A DNA stretch of 64,000 nucleotides from Variovorax terrae. Lineage in GTDB: Bacteria; Pseudomonadota; Gammaproteobacteria; Burkholderiales; Burkholderiaceae_C. A program made the position numbers and the translations under genes. Location: the NCBI RefSeq assembly GCF_022809125.1, contig NZ_JALGBI010000001.1, positions 2,852,001 to 2,916,000 on the forward strand. Reading direction: 5' to 3'. This document shows positions 47,996 through 59,241 of this stretch, in pieces. Numbering within the stretch: position 1 is the first letter of the stretch; every line of letters begins with the position of its first letter. The notes under the pieces were generated by a model. That model worked only from the letters and a program-made list of their open reading frames with translations, ran no database searches and was not told where the DNA came from.

Positions 47996-48701
47996 ATGAA
48001 TTCGGCTTCCCGCACCCGCATCAAGATCTGCGGCCTGACGCGCGAGCAGGACGTGGACGCGGCCGTGGCCGCCGGCGCCGACGCCGTGGGTTTCGTGCTC
48101 TACGAGAAAAGCCCGCGCCACGTGACGCCCAAGCGCGCCGGCGAACTGGCGCGCCGCCTGCCGCCGTTCGTGACGCCGGTGCTGCTGTTCGTCAATGAGG
48201 ATGCAGCCAGAATCGCCGCTGCCAGCGCCCACATCCCCGGGGCCTTGCTGCAGTTCCATGGCGAAGAAACGCCCGAGGACTGCGAGACCGCCGCCCGGGC
48301 CGCGCAGCGCCGCTACCTGCGCGCCGCACGCATTCCGCTGGGCGACGGGGCCGCGCCGTTCGACTTGGTAAAATTCGCTTCGGACTATTCAAGTGCCCAG
48401 GCCATCCTGCTCGACGCCCACGTCGAGGGTTACGGCGGCGGCGGAAAAGCATTCAATTGGTCACGTCTTCCACCAAGCGTCAACTGTCATCTCGTTTTGT
48501 CTGGTGGACTCACGCCTGCAAACGTGACCGATGGCATCCTGCAAGTGCGGCCGCGTTGCACCACGCTGGCCGTTGATGTGAGCTCCGGCGTCGAGGTGTC
48601 CAGCGGAGGGACGACCCTCAAGGGCATCAAGGACGCGGAAAAGATCCATCGGTTCGTCGCGGCCGTGCGGGCCGCCGACCCCCAACTTGCAGAGAACCAT
48701 C

Positions 48702-48724
<23 letters not shown>
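47996..48724 (+). CDS. trpF: Phosphoribosylanthranilate isomerase
   Basis: A 242-residue TrpF barrel: KICGLT with catalytic Cys12, [13 protein letters not shown] with the catalytic Asp near 139, [11 protein letters not shown] near 165 and AVDVSSGVE near 192. About 30 residues longer than usual at the C-terminus. Its end overlaps the trpB start by 23 bp, so translation is coupled. Confidence 0.95.
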
Positions 48725-49948
<1,224 letters not shown>

Positions 49949-49952
<4 letters not shown>

Positions 49953-50758
49953 GCCGGATCCAATCCACCCTCTCCGCCCTCCAGGCGCGCAACCGCAAGG
50001 CCCTGATTCCCTACGTCACGGCCGGCTTCCCGTTCGCCGACATCACGCCGGAGCTGATGCACGGCATGGTCGAGGCCGGTGCCGACATCATCGAGCTCGG
50101 CGTGCCCTTCTCCGATCCGATGGCCGACGGCCCGGTGATCCAGAAGGCCGGCGACAGGGCGCTGGCTCTGGGCATCGGCACCGCGCAGGTGCTGGCCATG
50201 GTGCGCGAATTCCGCCAGCGCAACAGCACCACGCCCGTGGTGCTGATGGGCTACGCCAATCCGGTGGAGCGCTACGACCTGGTCCATGGCAGCAACGCCT
50301 TCATCCGCGACGCGGCTGCCGCCGGCGTGGACGGTGTGCTGGTCGTCGACTACCCGCCCGAGGAATGCGAGGACTTCGCCGCCCAGCTCAAAAGCCACGG
50401 CCTCGACCTGATCTTCCTGCTGGCCCCCACCAGCACCGACGAGCGCATGCAGCAGGTGGCGCGCGTGGCCAGCGGCTACGTCTACTACGTTTCGCTCAAG
50501 GGCGTGACCGGCGCCGGCACGCTCGATACCGGCGCGGTGGAAGCCATGCTGCCGCGCATCCGCCGCCACGTGAGCGTGCCGGTGGGCGTGGGCTTCGGCA
50601 TCCGCGACGCGGCCACGGCCCGGGCCATCGGCCGGGTGGCCGATGCGGTGGTGATCGGCAGCAAGATCATCCAGCTGATCGAGAACCAGCCGCGCGGCCA
50701 GGTGGTGGCCGCGGCCGCCGCCTTCCTGCGGGAAATCCGCGCCGCGCTCGACGCATAA
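49949..50758 (+). CDS. trpA: Tryptophan synthase alpha subunit
   Basis: A 269-residue TrpA with catalytic E49 ([11 protein letters not shown]) and D60 (PMADGP), matching the E. coli numbering exactly. Cleaves indoleglycerol phosphate and channels indole to TrpB. ATGA overlap with trpB. Confidence 0.97.
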
Positions 50759-50816
50759 TGTGACCCATCCCGTGGCGGGCCCGGCCCGCCATGGCCCCGA
50801 TTCCAAGGAGCACCCC

Positions 50817-51689
50817 ATGTCCTGGCTAGAAAAACTGCTTCCCCCGAAGATCCAGCAAACCGACCCGACCGAGCGCCGCAGCATTCCCGAAGGCCTGTGG
50901 GTCAAATGCCCGAGCTGCGACACCGTGCTGTACAAGACCGACCTGGAGCAGAACCAGAACGTCTGCCCGACCTGCAGCCACCACCACCGCATCGGCGCGC
51001 GTGCGCGCCTGAACGCGTTCCTCGACGCCGAGGGCCGCTACGAGATCGGCCAGGAAGTGCTGCCGGTCGACGCGCTCAAGTTCAAGGACAGCCGCAAGTA
51101 CCCCGAACGCCTCAAGGAAGCGCTGGAGAACACCGGCGAGACCGACGCGCTCGTGGTGATGGGCGGCGCGGTGCACAGCATCAGCCTGGTGGCCGCCTGC
51201 TTCGAGTTCGACTTCATGGGCGGCAGCATGGGCTCGGTCGTCGGTGAGCGCTTCGTGCGCGGCGTGGAAGCCGCCATCGAGCAGAAGGTGCCCTTCGTCT
51301 GCTTCACCGCCACCGGCGGCGCGCGCATGCAGGAAGGCCTGCTGTCGCTGATGCAGATGGCCAAGACCAACGCCGCGCTCACGCGCCTGGCCAAGAAGGG
51401 CCTGCCCTACATCAGCGTGCTGACCGACCCGACCATGGGCGGCGTGAGCGCCGGCTTCGCGTTCGTGGGCGACGTGGTGATTGCCGAGCCCAAGGCGTTG
51501 ATCGGCTTCGCCGGCCCGCGCGTGATTGAGTCGACAGTGCGCGTGACCCTGCCCGAAGGCTTCCAGCGTGCGGAGTTCCTGCAAACCAAGGGCGCCATCG
51601 ATTTCATCTGCGATCGCCGTGAGTTGCGCAAGACGGTGGCCAGCACGCTCGCCATGCTGCAGCGCCAGCCCGCCGACGCGGTGGACTGA
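50817..51689 (+). CDS. accD: Acetyl-CoA carboxylase carboxyltransferase beta subunit
   Basis: A 290-residue AccD. N-terminal zinc ribbon C31, C34, C50, C53 and the crotonase-like domain with [14 protein letters not shown] and [13 protein letters not shown]. Transfers carboxyl from carboxybiotin to acetyl-CoA. AAGGAG precedes the ATG at 50817; the frame from 50760 lacks one. Conserved position after trpA. Confidence 0.97.
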   Translation: MSWLEKLLPPKIQQTDPTERRSIPEGLWVKCPSCDTVLYKTDLEQNQNVCPTCSHHHRIGARARLNAFLDAEGRYEIGQEVLPVDALKFKDSRKYPERLKEALENTGETDALVVMGGAVHSISLVAACFEFDFMGGSMGSVVGERFVRGVEAAIEQKVPFVCFTATGGARMQEGLLSLMQMAKTNAALTRLAKKGLPYISVLTDPTMGGVSAGFAFVGDVVIAEPKALIGFAGPRVIESTVRVTLPEGFQRAEFLQTKGAIDFICDRRELRKTVASTLAMLQRQPADAVD

Positions 51690-51697
51690 CCGTCGTC

Positions 51698-51770
51698 ACT
51701 ATAAAATCAATAGCAAACAATGACCACCCGATGCGGACATCGGGGTCATTTGACTGAAAATTCAGCGCCC
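51698..51770. repeat. Interspersed repeat copy E after accD
   Basis: AATCAATAGCAAACAATGAC, then the hairpin CCCGATG-CGGA-CATCGGG flanked by TGAC/GTCA, then TTTGACTGAAAATTCAGCGC. It shares TTTGACTGAAAA-TCAGCGC and the GC dyad with 53041-53110. It may act as a transcript end for accD, but has no T-tract. Confidence 0.7.
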
Positions 51771-51787
51771 CGGGGCCAAAAACCGCG

Positions 51788-52336
51788 CTAGCGCAGCAGC
51801 GCCGACTGCAGCGAGCCGAGCACGATGGCCGCCACCTGCAGCAGCACCAGCAGAGCCAGCGGCGACAGGTCCACCCCGCCCACCAGCGGGATGATGCGGC
51901 GGATCGGCCGCAGCGGCGGCTCGCACAGGCGATCGATCACCCCCGTCAGCGGCGAAGACGTCTGCACCCACGACAGCACGGCATACACGATCAGCAGCCC
52001 GGTCAGCCCTGAAATGGCCAGCCGCACGAGGCCGAAGGCTGCCAGCACCGGCAGCATCGTCCAGCCGGCGCCAGCACCGGTCAGCAGCCACAGCAGGACG
52101 AACTGCGCGAGCTGCACCAGAAAGGCCGCCAGCAGGCTCGCCGTGTCCCAGCGCCCGGCCGCCGGCACGATGCGGCGCAGCGGCAGCACCAGCCAGTTGG
52201 TCAGCGCGAACACCAGGCGACCCAGCGGGTTGCCGAAAGGCACGCGCTGGTGCTGCATGTACAGCCGCAGCAGGCAGGCGCCGCCCAGCAGGCCGGCCGC
52301 CACGTCGAGCAGAAAGGAAATGATTTGGTAGAGCAT
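51788..52336 (-). CDS. YggT family membrane protein
   Basis: A 182-residue integral membrane protein made of two YggT repeats, each with the pattern of a hydrophobic hairpin and the signature NPLGRLVFALTNWLVLPLRR or CEPPLRPIRRIIPLVGGVD. E. coli YggT takes part in osmotic/potassium homeostasis; role here inferred from family. Divergent from the LON-domain gene. Confidence 0.9.
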   Translation of the reverse strand: MLYQIISFLLDVAAGLLGGACLLRLYMQHQRVPFGNPLGRLVFALTNWLVLPLRRIVPAAGRWDTASLLAAFLVQLAQFVLLWLLTGAGAGWTMLPVLAAFGLVRLAISGLTGLLIVYAVLSWVQTSSPLTGVIDRLCEPPLRPIRRIIPLVGGVDLSPLALLVLLQVAAIVLGSLQSALLR

Positions 52337-52387
52337 GGGTGCGGGTCAAGCGTGTCGTGGGATGATAGCGGGCAGACGCCTTTTTTC

Positions 52388-53032
52388 ATGCGCCCGAACC
52401 CCCTTACCCTTTCTTCCCTCCCCCTCTTTCCGCTGGGGACCGTGCTTTTTCCGGGCGGGCTGCTGCCGCTGCGGATCTTCGAGGTGCGCTACCTCGACAT
52501 GATCGGCAAATGCCACAAGGCCGGGGCGCCGTTCGGCGTGGTCACGCTCAAAAAGGGGGCCGAAGTGCGCCTGCCGGGCGCGGGCGCCGAGTCCTTCAGC
52601 GCCGTCGGCACGCTCGCCACCATCACGGCCCTGGAAACACCCCAGCCCGGCCTGATGATGATCCGCTGCAGCGGCGCGCAGCGCTTTCGCATCGCCGCCA
52701 GCGAGCAGTTGCGGCATGGCCTGTGGGTGGCGGAGGTCGAGCGCATCGAGGACGACCGCCACGTGCCCATCCCGGCCGACCTGCAGGGTGCCGCCGACGC
52801 CCTGCGCAAGCTCATCGAGTCGCTGCAGGCCCGCCAGCAGCCCGAAGACCAGATGCCGCTGGCCGGCCCCTACCGGCTCGACGACAGCGGCTGGGTGGCC
52901 AACCGCTGGTGCGAGCTGCTGCCGCTGCCGGCCGAGCTCAAGCAGCGGCTGATGGAGCTGGAGAACCCGCTGGTGCGGCTCGAGCTGGTCAATGATGTGC
53001 TGGGGCGCACCGGTATCGCGGGCGCCGGCTGA
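52388..53032 (+). CDS. LON substrate-binding domain protein
   Basis: A 214-residue protein consisting only of the LON N-terminal domain: LSSLPLFPLGTVLFPGGLLP, LRIFEVRYLDM and FGVVTLKKGAEV. No ATPase or Ser-Lys protease follows, so it is a stand-alone domain as in many proteobacteria. Function unknown; may bind unfolded proteins. Confidence 0.9.
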   Translation: MRPNPLTLSSLPLFPLGTVLFPGGLLPLRIFEVRYLDMIGKCHKAGAPFGVVTLKKGAEVRLPGAGAESFSAVGTLATITALETPQPGLMMIRCSGAQRFRIAASEQLRHGLWVAEVERIEDDRHVPIPADLQGAADALRKLIESLQARQQPEDQMPLAGPYRLDDSGWVANRWCELLPLPAELKQRLMELENPLVRLELVNDVLGRTGIAGAG

Positions 53033-53040
53033 ACCCGGGC

Positions 53041-53110
53041 GCTATCAAAAGCAGAGCAACCTTCGACCACCCGGCCTGGACCTCCGGGCTGTTTGACTGA
53101 AAAATCAGCG
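53041..53110. repeat. Interspersed repeat copy F at the wbpM end
   Basis: GCTATCAAAAGCAGAGCAACC, a CCCGG/CCGGG dyad, then TTTGACTGAAAAATCAGCGC. Sister of 51698-51770. The wbpM stop codon (53105-53107) lies inside it. Confidence 0.75.
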
Positions 53111-54910
53111 CGCCACGTACTCGGGGACCTGGGCACGCAGCCAGGCGCGCAGCTCGGTGCCCGAGGGCGCAGGGCCGGCTTCGGCGATCCAGTGCACGAG
53201 GGCCGCCATCTCGACCGCCTGCTGGCCGTTCGTCTTCGCGACCCGCAGCTTGGGATGAGGCGTCGGCTCGGTGGTCTCGTCGTTGGCCAGCAACTCCTCG
53301 AACAGCTTCTCGCCGGGCCGCAGGCCGCTGTAGGTGATCGGCACATCCTGCTCGGTCTTGCCGCTCAGCCGGATCAGCATGCGCGCCAGCTCCACGATCT
53401 TCACGGGCTCGCCCATGTCCAGCACGAAGATCTGGCCCGACTGCCCCATCAGCCCGGCTTGCAGCACCAGTTGCGCGGCTTCGGGAATGGTCATGAAGTA
53501 GCGCACGATGTCGGGGTGCGTGACCGTCACCGGCCCGCCGCGCGCGATCTGGTTTGTGAACAGCGGCACCACCGAACCGCTGGACCCCAGCACATTGCCG
53601 AAGCGCACCGAGACATACTGCGTTGCCGCGAATTCGCGCGCCACGCCCTGTACCACCAGCTCGGCAAGCCGCTTGCTCGCGCCCATGACGTTGGTCGGAT
53701 TGACGGCCTTGTCTGTGGACACCTGCACGAAGCGGCTGGCACCGCACTCCCCCGCCATGCGCGCCACGTTCATCGTGCCCAGCACATTGGTGCGCAGCGC
53801 CTCGATCTCGTTGAGGTCCTCCATCAGCGGCACGTGCTTGTACGCGGCGGCATGGAACACCACGGCCGGCCGGTGCCGCTGGGCGATCGCCCCCAGCCGC
53901 GCCGCTTCGCGCACGTTGGCGGTGTAGTAGAGGCCCTGCATCTGCGGATGCGCCGCGCGCAGCTCCTGCTCCAGCTGGTAGATCGCGAATTCCGACACAT
54001 CGACGCAAACCAGCCGCCCCACACCGAAGCGGGCGATCTGGCGGCACAGTTCCGAGCCGATGGAACCGCCGGCGCCGGTCACCAGCACTGTCTGGCCCGA
54101 GAACAGATCCGCCAGGCCGGCCACGTCGAGCTGCACCGGCAGGCGGCCCAGGAGGTCCTCCAGCTCGACCTTGCGGGGCTCGGTGGAGCCCTGTGCATGC
54201 AGCCATTCGTCGGGGCGTGGCAAGGTCAGCAACGAAACGCCGAGGTCGCTTGCGCGCATCAGGGCCTCGCGCCGCGCGGCGGATCCGGGCGCCGCCGCCA
54301 CCACGGCCGTGGTGGCCATGGTCTTGCGCATCGCATCGCCCAGATCCTGCAGACGGGACAGGACCGGCAGCCCCTGGAGCGACCGGCCCGTCTCCAGCGG
54401 ATCGGGCGACACGATGCCGACCAGCGCCCATTGGCGGGAGGCCCGCAAGGTCCCCAAGGTCGCGGCGACATCCGCGATGGAGCCGATGACGACCAGAGGC
54501 TTGCCATCGGCGGCCGCCTGGTTGCCGCGGTCATTCCAGGTCCGCCAGCCCGCGCGCGCCGCGCCCAGCAGCAGCGCCACCAGCAGCGGGTGCAGCAGCA
54601 GCACCGAGCGCGGAAACGAGGGGTAGCGCATCATCAGGATCGCCGCCGCCGTGAAGAGCGCGGCCGAGGAGATCGCGAATGCCAGCCGGTTCAGATCGGT
54701 CACGCTGGTGTAGCGCCAGATCTGGCGATGAACGCGAAAGGCCGCGAGGCCGACGCCATAGGCGCCGACCGGCCAGTAGATCGTGGCCAGCAGCAGGTCG
54801 AGGAATTCCTCCGGGATATCCAGGTTGAACCGGAACCAGAACGCCAGCAGCCAGGCCCATGCCACGAGCAGCAGGTCCAGGGCGGGCAAAATTAACGGTC
54901 GGGAACGCAT
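53105..54910 (-). CDS. WbpM/CapD-type nucleotide-sugar 4,6-dehydratase, membrane bound
   Basis: A 601-residue protein with four N-terminal transmembrane helices, a CoA-binding-like Rossmann domain and a C-terminal SDR domain: VLVTGAGGSIGSELCRQ near residue 275 and STDKAVNPTNVMGASKR, where Met replaces the usual catalytic Tyr as in WbpM. It converts UDP-GlcNAc to a 4-keto-6-deoxy sugar for O-antigen or capsule. Divergent from the pseB operon, so both dehydratases feed surface sugar synthesis. Confidence 0.92.
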   Translation of the reverse strand: MRSRPLILPALDLLLVAWAWLLAFWFRFNLDIPEEFLDLLLATIYWPVGAYGVGLAAFRVHRQIWRYTSVTDLNRLAFAISSAALFTAAAILMMRYPSFPRSVLLLHPLLVALLLGAARAGWRTWNDRGNQAAADGKPLVVIGSIADVAATLGTLRASRQWALVGIVSPDPLETGRSLQGLPVLSRLQDLGDAMRKTMATTAVVAAAPGSAARREALMRASDLGVSLLTLPRPDEWLHAQGSTEPRKVELEDLLGRLPVQLDVAGLADLFSGQTVLVTGAGGSIGSELCRQIARFGVGRLVCVDVSEFAIYQLEQELRAAHPQMQGLYYTANVREAARLGAIAQRHRPAVVFHAAAYKHVPLMEDLNEIEALRTNVLGTMNVARMAGECGASRFVQVSTDKAVNPTNVMGASKRLAELVVQGVAREFAATQYVSVRFGNVLGSSGSVVPLFTNQIARGGPVTVTHPDIVRYFMTIPEAAQLVLQAGLMGQSGQIFVLDMGEPVKIVELARMLIRLSGKTEQDVPITYSGLRPGEKLFEELLANDETTEPTPHPKLRVAKTNGQQAVEMAALVHWIAEAGPAPSGTELRAWLRAQVPEYVAR

Positions 54911-55001
54911 CGAAAGTCTTGTTCTGAGGAACCAGAGGGGAAAACGTCCTCGGTCATTGATAATACCTGCGCAAGGGCGGTTGCCTGTGCTACTTCACAC
55001 C

Positions 55002-56006
55002 ATGATAGACAAGTCCATCCTCATCACCGGCGGCACCGGCTCATTCGGAAAAGCCTTTGTCCGGACCGTTCTGGCCCGGTACCCGGGCATCAAGCGCCTC
55101 GTGATCTACTCCCGCGATGAACTCAAGCAGTTCGAAATGGCCCAGACCTTCTCGGAGCGCGAACACCCGGGGCTGCGCTATTTCATTGGCGACATCCGGG
55201 ATGAAGCCCGCCTGCGCCGGGCGCTCGAAGGCATCGACATCGTGATCCATGCCGCCGCGCTCAAGCAGGTGCCCGCGGCCGAGTACAACCCCTTCGAATG
55301 CATCAAGACCAATGTCCTGGGTGCGCAGAATCTGATCGAAGCCTGCCTGAGCAACGGCGTGAAACGCGTGGTGGCGCTCTCCACGGACAAGGCCGCCGCG
55401 CCCATCAACCTGTACGGCGCCACCAAGCTCTGCTCGGACAAGCTGTTCATCGCGGCCAACAACATCAAGGGCGACCGCGACATCCGCTTCAGCGTGGTGC
55501 GCTACGGCAACGTCATGGGCAGCCGGGGTTCGGTGATTCCGTTTTTCCTTGACAGGCGCAAGACCGGCGTGCTGCCCATCACCGATGCGCGCATGACGCG
55601 CTTCAACATCTCGCTTCAGGAAGGCGTTGACATGGTCCTGTGGTCGCTCGAAAGCGCCTGGGGCGGCGAAGTGCTGGTGCCCAAGATCCCGTCGTACCGC
55701 ATCACCGACGTGGCCACAGCGATCGCGCCGGAGTGCCGCCAGGAAATCATCGGCATCCGTCCTGGTGAAAAAATCCACGAGGAAATGATCACCTCCAGCG
55801 ACAGTCCGAACACCGTCGACCTCGGCGGCTACTACGCGATCCTGCCTTCCGCCGGCGCGTTCACGCTCGGGGAGTACTGCGAAGCGTTCAATGCACGCGT
55901 GGTGGAGCCGGGCTTCGCCTACAACAGCGGCAGCAACCCCGACTACCTCAGCATCGATCAGCTCAAGCGGCTGATCGGCGAGCAAGTGGGACAGATCGAG
56001 GTATGA
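55002..56006 (+). CDS. pseB: UDP-GlcNAc 4,6-dehydratase (inverting), PseB family
   Basis: A 334-residue soluble SDR of the PseB/FlaA1 type. NAD motif TGGTGSFG at residues 9-16, VVYSRDE-like VIYSRDELKQFEM near 35, and Y-x3-K in LYGATK near 137-141. Forms the 4-keto-6-deoxy-L-arabino sugar that begins pseudaminic acid synthesis. First gene of a tight nine-gene operon; its stop overlaps pseF as ATGA. Confidence 0.92.
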   Translation: MIDKSILITGGTGSFGKAFVRTVLARYPGIKRLVIYSRDELKQFEMAQTFSEREHPGLRYFIGDIRDEARLRRALEGIDIVIHAAALKQVPAAEYNPFECIKTNVLGAQNLIEACLSNGVKRVVALSTDKAAAPINLYGATKLCSDKLFIAANNIKGDRDIRFSVVRYGNVMGSRGSVIPFFLDRRKTGVLPITDARMTRFNISLQEGVDMVLWSLESAWGGEVLVPKIPSYRITDVATAIAPECRQEIIGIRPGEKIHEEMITSSDSPNTVDLGGYYAILPSAGAFTLGEYCEAFNARVVEPGFAYNSGSNPDYLSIDQLKRLIGEQVGQIEV

Positions 56007-56698
56007 GGATCGCCGTCATTCCCGCGCGCGGCGGCAGCAAACGCATCCCGCGCAAGAATATCAAACCCTTCTACGGCGTTCCGATGATCGCACGCACGAT
56101 CGCCTCGGCGCTGCAGAGCGGCCTGTTCGAGCACGTGGTGGTTTCGACCGACGACACCGAAATCCTCGAAACCGCGCGCGAGGCCGGCGCCGAGACGCCG
56201 TTCGTCCGGCCGGCCCACCTCGCCGACGATCTCACGCCAACCGTGCCGGTGATCGCTCACGCGGTGCAGGCCTGCCGCGACCTCGGCTGGCCAGTCGAAC
56301 ATGCGTGCTGCATCTATCCTTGCGTGCCACTGCTCAGCGGCGACGACATGGAGCGCGCGCTGCGGCTATGCCTGGAGCGGGATGCCGACTTCGTCTACCC
56401 GGTCACCGAATATGCACATCCGATCCAGCGTGCAATGCGTCGCCTCGACAGCGGTCAGATGGCATTTTTCAGCCCTGAGCACGAGATGACGCGAACGCAG
56501 GACCTCGAAAAGAGTTATCACGACGCCGGCCAGTTCTACTGGGGCAAGGCCTCAGCGTGGCTTGCGCACAAGAAAATGCATACGGCCGGCCTCGGCCTGC
56601 CGATCCCGCACTGGCGCGTCGTCGACATCGACTCTGAAGACGATTGGCGCCGCGCAGAACTGATCTACCAGGCACTCGGCTCCGGCGCGCCACGTTGA
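56003..56698 (+). CDS. pseF: CMP-nonulosonate cytidylyltransferase, PseF family
   Basis: A 231-residue cytidylyltransferase: IPARGGSKRIPRKNI at residues 6-20, the CTP loop, then VVVSTDDTEI and PVTEYAHPIQRA. It activates a nine-carbon sugar acid with CMP. The sequence fits PseF better than NeuA by recall. Which acid is activated depends on the pathway below. Confidence 0.88.
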   Translation: MRIAVIPARGGSKRIPRKNIKPFYGVPMIARTIASALQSGLFEHVVVSTDDTEILETAREAGAETPFVRPAHLADDLTPTVPVIAHAVQACRDLGWPVEHACCIYPCVPLLSGDDMERALRLCLERDADFVYPVTEYAHPIQRAMRRLDSGQMAFFSPEHEMTRTQDLEKSYHDAGQFYWGKASAWLAHKKMHTAGLGLPIPHWRVVDIDSEDDWRRAELIYQALGSGAPR

Positions 56699-56700
56699 CG

Positions 56701-57561
56701 ATGAAGATTCTGGTACTTGGTGCAAGCGGCATGCTAGGTGCTAGCCTGGTGCCGCATCTCACAGCGTGCGGCCATCAAGTCGCTAGCCACGGCCGGCGTG
56801 GTGAGTGGGCTGCCGACCTCGGCAACGCGGGCGAGACCCTGATGTTGCTGCGCCGGGTTTCTCCTGAAGCGGTCATCAACCTGGTCGGACTGACCGATGT
56901 CGACCGCTGCGAGTCCCATCCCAAGGAAGCCTGGCTGACCAACGTTCTGACAGCCGAGAACGCGGCAACCGCCAGCGCGGCCGTTGGTGCGCACCTGATC
57001 CAGATCTCGACGGACCAGGTCTACGACCAGGCTCCCTCGAACAACGAGAGCCAGGCCTGTCCCGGCAACCACTATGCAATGAGTAAGTACGCCGGCGAAT
57101 TGGCCGCACTCGGCGCTGGTGCGACCGTGTTGCGCAGCAACTTTTTCGGTTTGAGCCGGCACCCGACGCGGCGCAGCCTGACCGACTGGCTGTTCAACGC
57201 ACTCACCAAAGGCCAGCCGTTGCAGGTCTTCGACGATGTGCGTTTTTCACCATTGTCGATGGCCACGCTCTGCGAGATGATAGAAGCCGTCGCGCTGCGG
57301 CGCCAGCACGGCATCTTCAATCTCGGTTCGTGCGGCGGCATGAGCAAGGCGGATTTCGCATTCACGTTCGCAGGCACGCTCGGGCTCGCGACAACGACCA
57401 TGAGCCGGGGCCTGGCTGCCAACGCGACCTTTCTGAAAGCCTGGCGGCCCAAGGCCATGTGCATGGACAGCCACCGCTTCGAGCAAGTCTTTGGCCAGAC
57501 CCTGCCCGACCTCGAAGCCGAGATTGAACGCGCCGCAAAGGACTACCGTGAGCTCCATTGA
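56701..57561 (+). CDS. RmlD-like sugar-nucleotide reductase
   Basis: A 286-residue SDR of the dTDP-4-dehydrorhamnose reductase family: LVLGASGMLGASLV at residues 4-17, LVGLTDVDRCE near 60, ISTDQVYD near 101 and Y-x3-K in HYAMSKYAGE near 124. It probably reduces a 4-keto sugar intermediate. Such a reductase is not part of the standard pseudaminic pathway. Begins 2 bp after pseF. Confidence 0.85.
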   Translation: MKILVLGASGMLGASLVPHLTACGHQVASHGRRGEWAADLGNAGETLMLLRRVSPEAVINLVGLTDVDRCESHPKEAWLTNVLTAENAATASAAVGAHLIQISTDQVYDQAPSNNESQACPGNHYAMSKYAGELAALGAGATVLRSNFFGLSRHPTRRSLTDWLFNALTKGQPLQVFDDVRFSPLSMATLCEMIEAVALRRQHGIFNLGSCGGMSKADFAFTFAGTLGLATTTMSRGLAANATFLKAWRPKAMCMDSHRFEQVFGQTLPDLEAEIERAAKDYRELH

Positions 57562-58627
57562 AAACACCCTCCACATCAACGGCAAGGCCATCGGCAAGGG
57601 CTTCCCGACCTACTTCATCGCCGACATCGCGGCCAACCATGACAGCGACCTCGGGCGCGCGAAGGAACTGATCCATCTGTGCGCCGAGGCCGGCGCCGAC
57701 GCAGCCAAGTTTCAGCACTTTACGGCGTCGACCATCGTCAGCGACCACGGCTTTCGCAGCCTTGGTGGTGACCAATCGCATCAGGCCAGCTGGAAAAAAT
57801 CCGTGTTCGAGGTCTACAAGGACGCCAGCATCAGCCTCGACTGGACCGAGACACTCAAGGAGACCTGCGACCAGGCCGGCATCGCATTTTTCACGAGCCC
57901 GTATTCGATGGCGTTGGTCGAGCATATCGACCCCTTCGTGCCAGCCTACAAGATCGGCTCGGGCGACATCACCTGGACCGCGATGATCGAATACATCGCG
58001 CGCAAGGGCAAGCCCTATATCCTGGCCAGTGGCGCCTCGACCTTCGACGACGTGCATCGCGCGGTATCGGCCGGACTGGCTGTCAACCCGCAAATGTGCC
58101 TGATGCAATGCAACACCAACTACACCGCGAGCCTTGAGAACTTTCATTACATCAAGCTCAATGTGCTCAACACCTACCGCTCGATGTACCCGGATCTCGT
58201 GCTCGGCCTCAGCGACCACACGCCGGGCCACGCGACAGTGCTGGGTGCGGTCGCGCTCGGCGCGCGCATGATCGAAAAGCACTTCACCGACGATGTCGAC
58301 CGTGTCGGCCCCGACCACAAGTTCTCGATGGATCCGCGCACTTGGCGCGAGATGGTCGAGCGCACGCGCGAACTCGAAAACGCTCTCGGCAACGGCGTCA
58401 AGCTGGTCGAACCCAACGAACGCCAGACCGTGGTGCTGCAACGCCGTGCGATCCGGGCAAAAACTGCGCTCAGCGCTGGCGCATTGATTGAGGAAACCGA
58501 CCTCGAGGTGCTGCGCCCGTGCCCAGCCGACGCGATCCCGCCTTACCTCTTGCCCGAAGTCGTCGGACGCAAGCTGCGTCACGACGTGGTCACTGGAAGC
58601 CACCTCAAATGGACCGATCTCGAATAG
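57548..58627 (+). CDS. NeuB/PseI-family nonulosonate synthase with SAF domain
   Basis: A 359-residue PEP-dependent aldol synthase. N-terminal barrel with FIADIAANHDSDLGRAKEL, AKFQHF and KIGSGDITW; LSDHTPG near 219; C-terminal antifreeze-like SAF domain from about 295. It condenses a six-carbon amino sugar with PEP to a nonulosonic acid. The start is GTG at 57548, overlapping the RmlD-like gene by 14 bp. Assignment to PseI, LegI or another acid is open. Confidence 0.88.
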   Translation: MSSIENTLHINGKAIGKGFPTYFIADIAANHDSDLGRAKELIHLCAEAGADAAKFQHFTASTIVSDHGFRSLGGDQSHQASWKKSVFEVYKDASISLDWTETLKETCDQAGIAFFTSPYSMALVEHIDPFVPAYKIGSGDITWTAMIEYIARKGKPYILASGASTFDDVHRAVSAGLAVNPQMCLMQCNTNYTASLENFHYIKLNVLNTYRSMYPDLVLGLSDHTPGHATVLGAVALGARMIEKHFTDDVDRVGPDHKFSMDPRTWREMVERTRELENALGNGVKLVEPNERQTVVLQRRAIRAKTALSAGALIEETDLEVLRPCPADAIPPYLLPEVVGRKLRHDVVTGSHLKWTDLE

Positions 58628-59241
58628 CCTTGGTGATCCCTGCGCTCAACGAGGCCGCGAGCATTGCCGGTGTCGTCGCCGCCGCGTGCGCCTATGGTCG
58701 GTGCATCGTGGTTGACGACGGCTCGAGCGACGGCACCGCCGAGGCCGCGCGCGCGGCCGGTGCGCTGGTCGTCAGCCACCCCGCCAACCGCGGCTATGAC
58801 GCGGCGCTCGATAGCGGCTTTCGCGAGGCCGACCGCATGGACTGCGAGGTCGTCATCACCCTCGACGCTGACGGCCAGCACACCCCTGAACTGCTCGTCG
58901 AATTCGTTGCCAAGCTAAAAGCCGGCGCCGCCGTCGTGCTCGGCGTGCGCGACCGCAAAGCGCGGCTGGCCGAGCATGTGTTCGCCTGGTATACGCGGCG
59001 CTTCGGCATCGCCGACCCGCTCTGCGGCATGAAGGCCTATCGCATCGACGTCTATCGCGCGCTTGGGCACTTCGATGCCTATCGATCGATAGGGTCCGAG
59101 CTCGCGCTGTTCGCCGCGCGCAACGGCTATCGGCTCGCAAGCGTGCCGGTCAAGGTGCGCGATCGCGTCGGCGAGCCGCGCTTCGGCCGCAAGCTCTCGG
59201 CCAACCTCAAGATTTTCCGCGCGCTCGCGCTCTCCCTATGA
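58609..59241 (+). CDS. Family 2 glycosyltransferase
   Basis: A 210-residue GT2 with VIPALNEA, the DDGSSDGT nucleotide site near residue 36 and LDADGQH as the DxD-like metal site. Small, soluble, related to dolichyl-phosphate mannose synthase-like enzymes; may transfer a sugar to a lipid carrier or the pathway product. Overlaps both neighbours. Confidence 0.88.
   Translation: MDRSRIALVIPALNEAASIAGVVAAACAYGRCIVVDDGSSDGTAEAARAAGALVVSHPANRGYDAALDSGFREADRMDCEVVITLDADGQHTPELLVEFVAKLKAGAAVVLGVRDRKARLAEHVFAWYTRRFGIADPLCGMKAYRIDVYRALGHFDAYRSIGSELALFAARNGYRLASVPVKVRDRVGEPRFGRKLSANLKIFRALALSL

Noticed and set aside
47991..47999. Minimal ORF ATG-AAA-TGA before trpF
   Set aside because: Two codons arising from ATGAAATGAA; no evidence for regulation.
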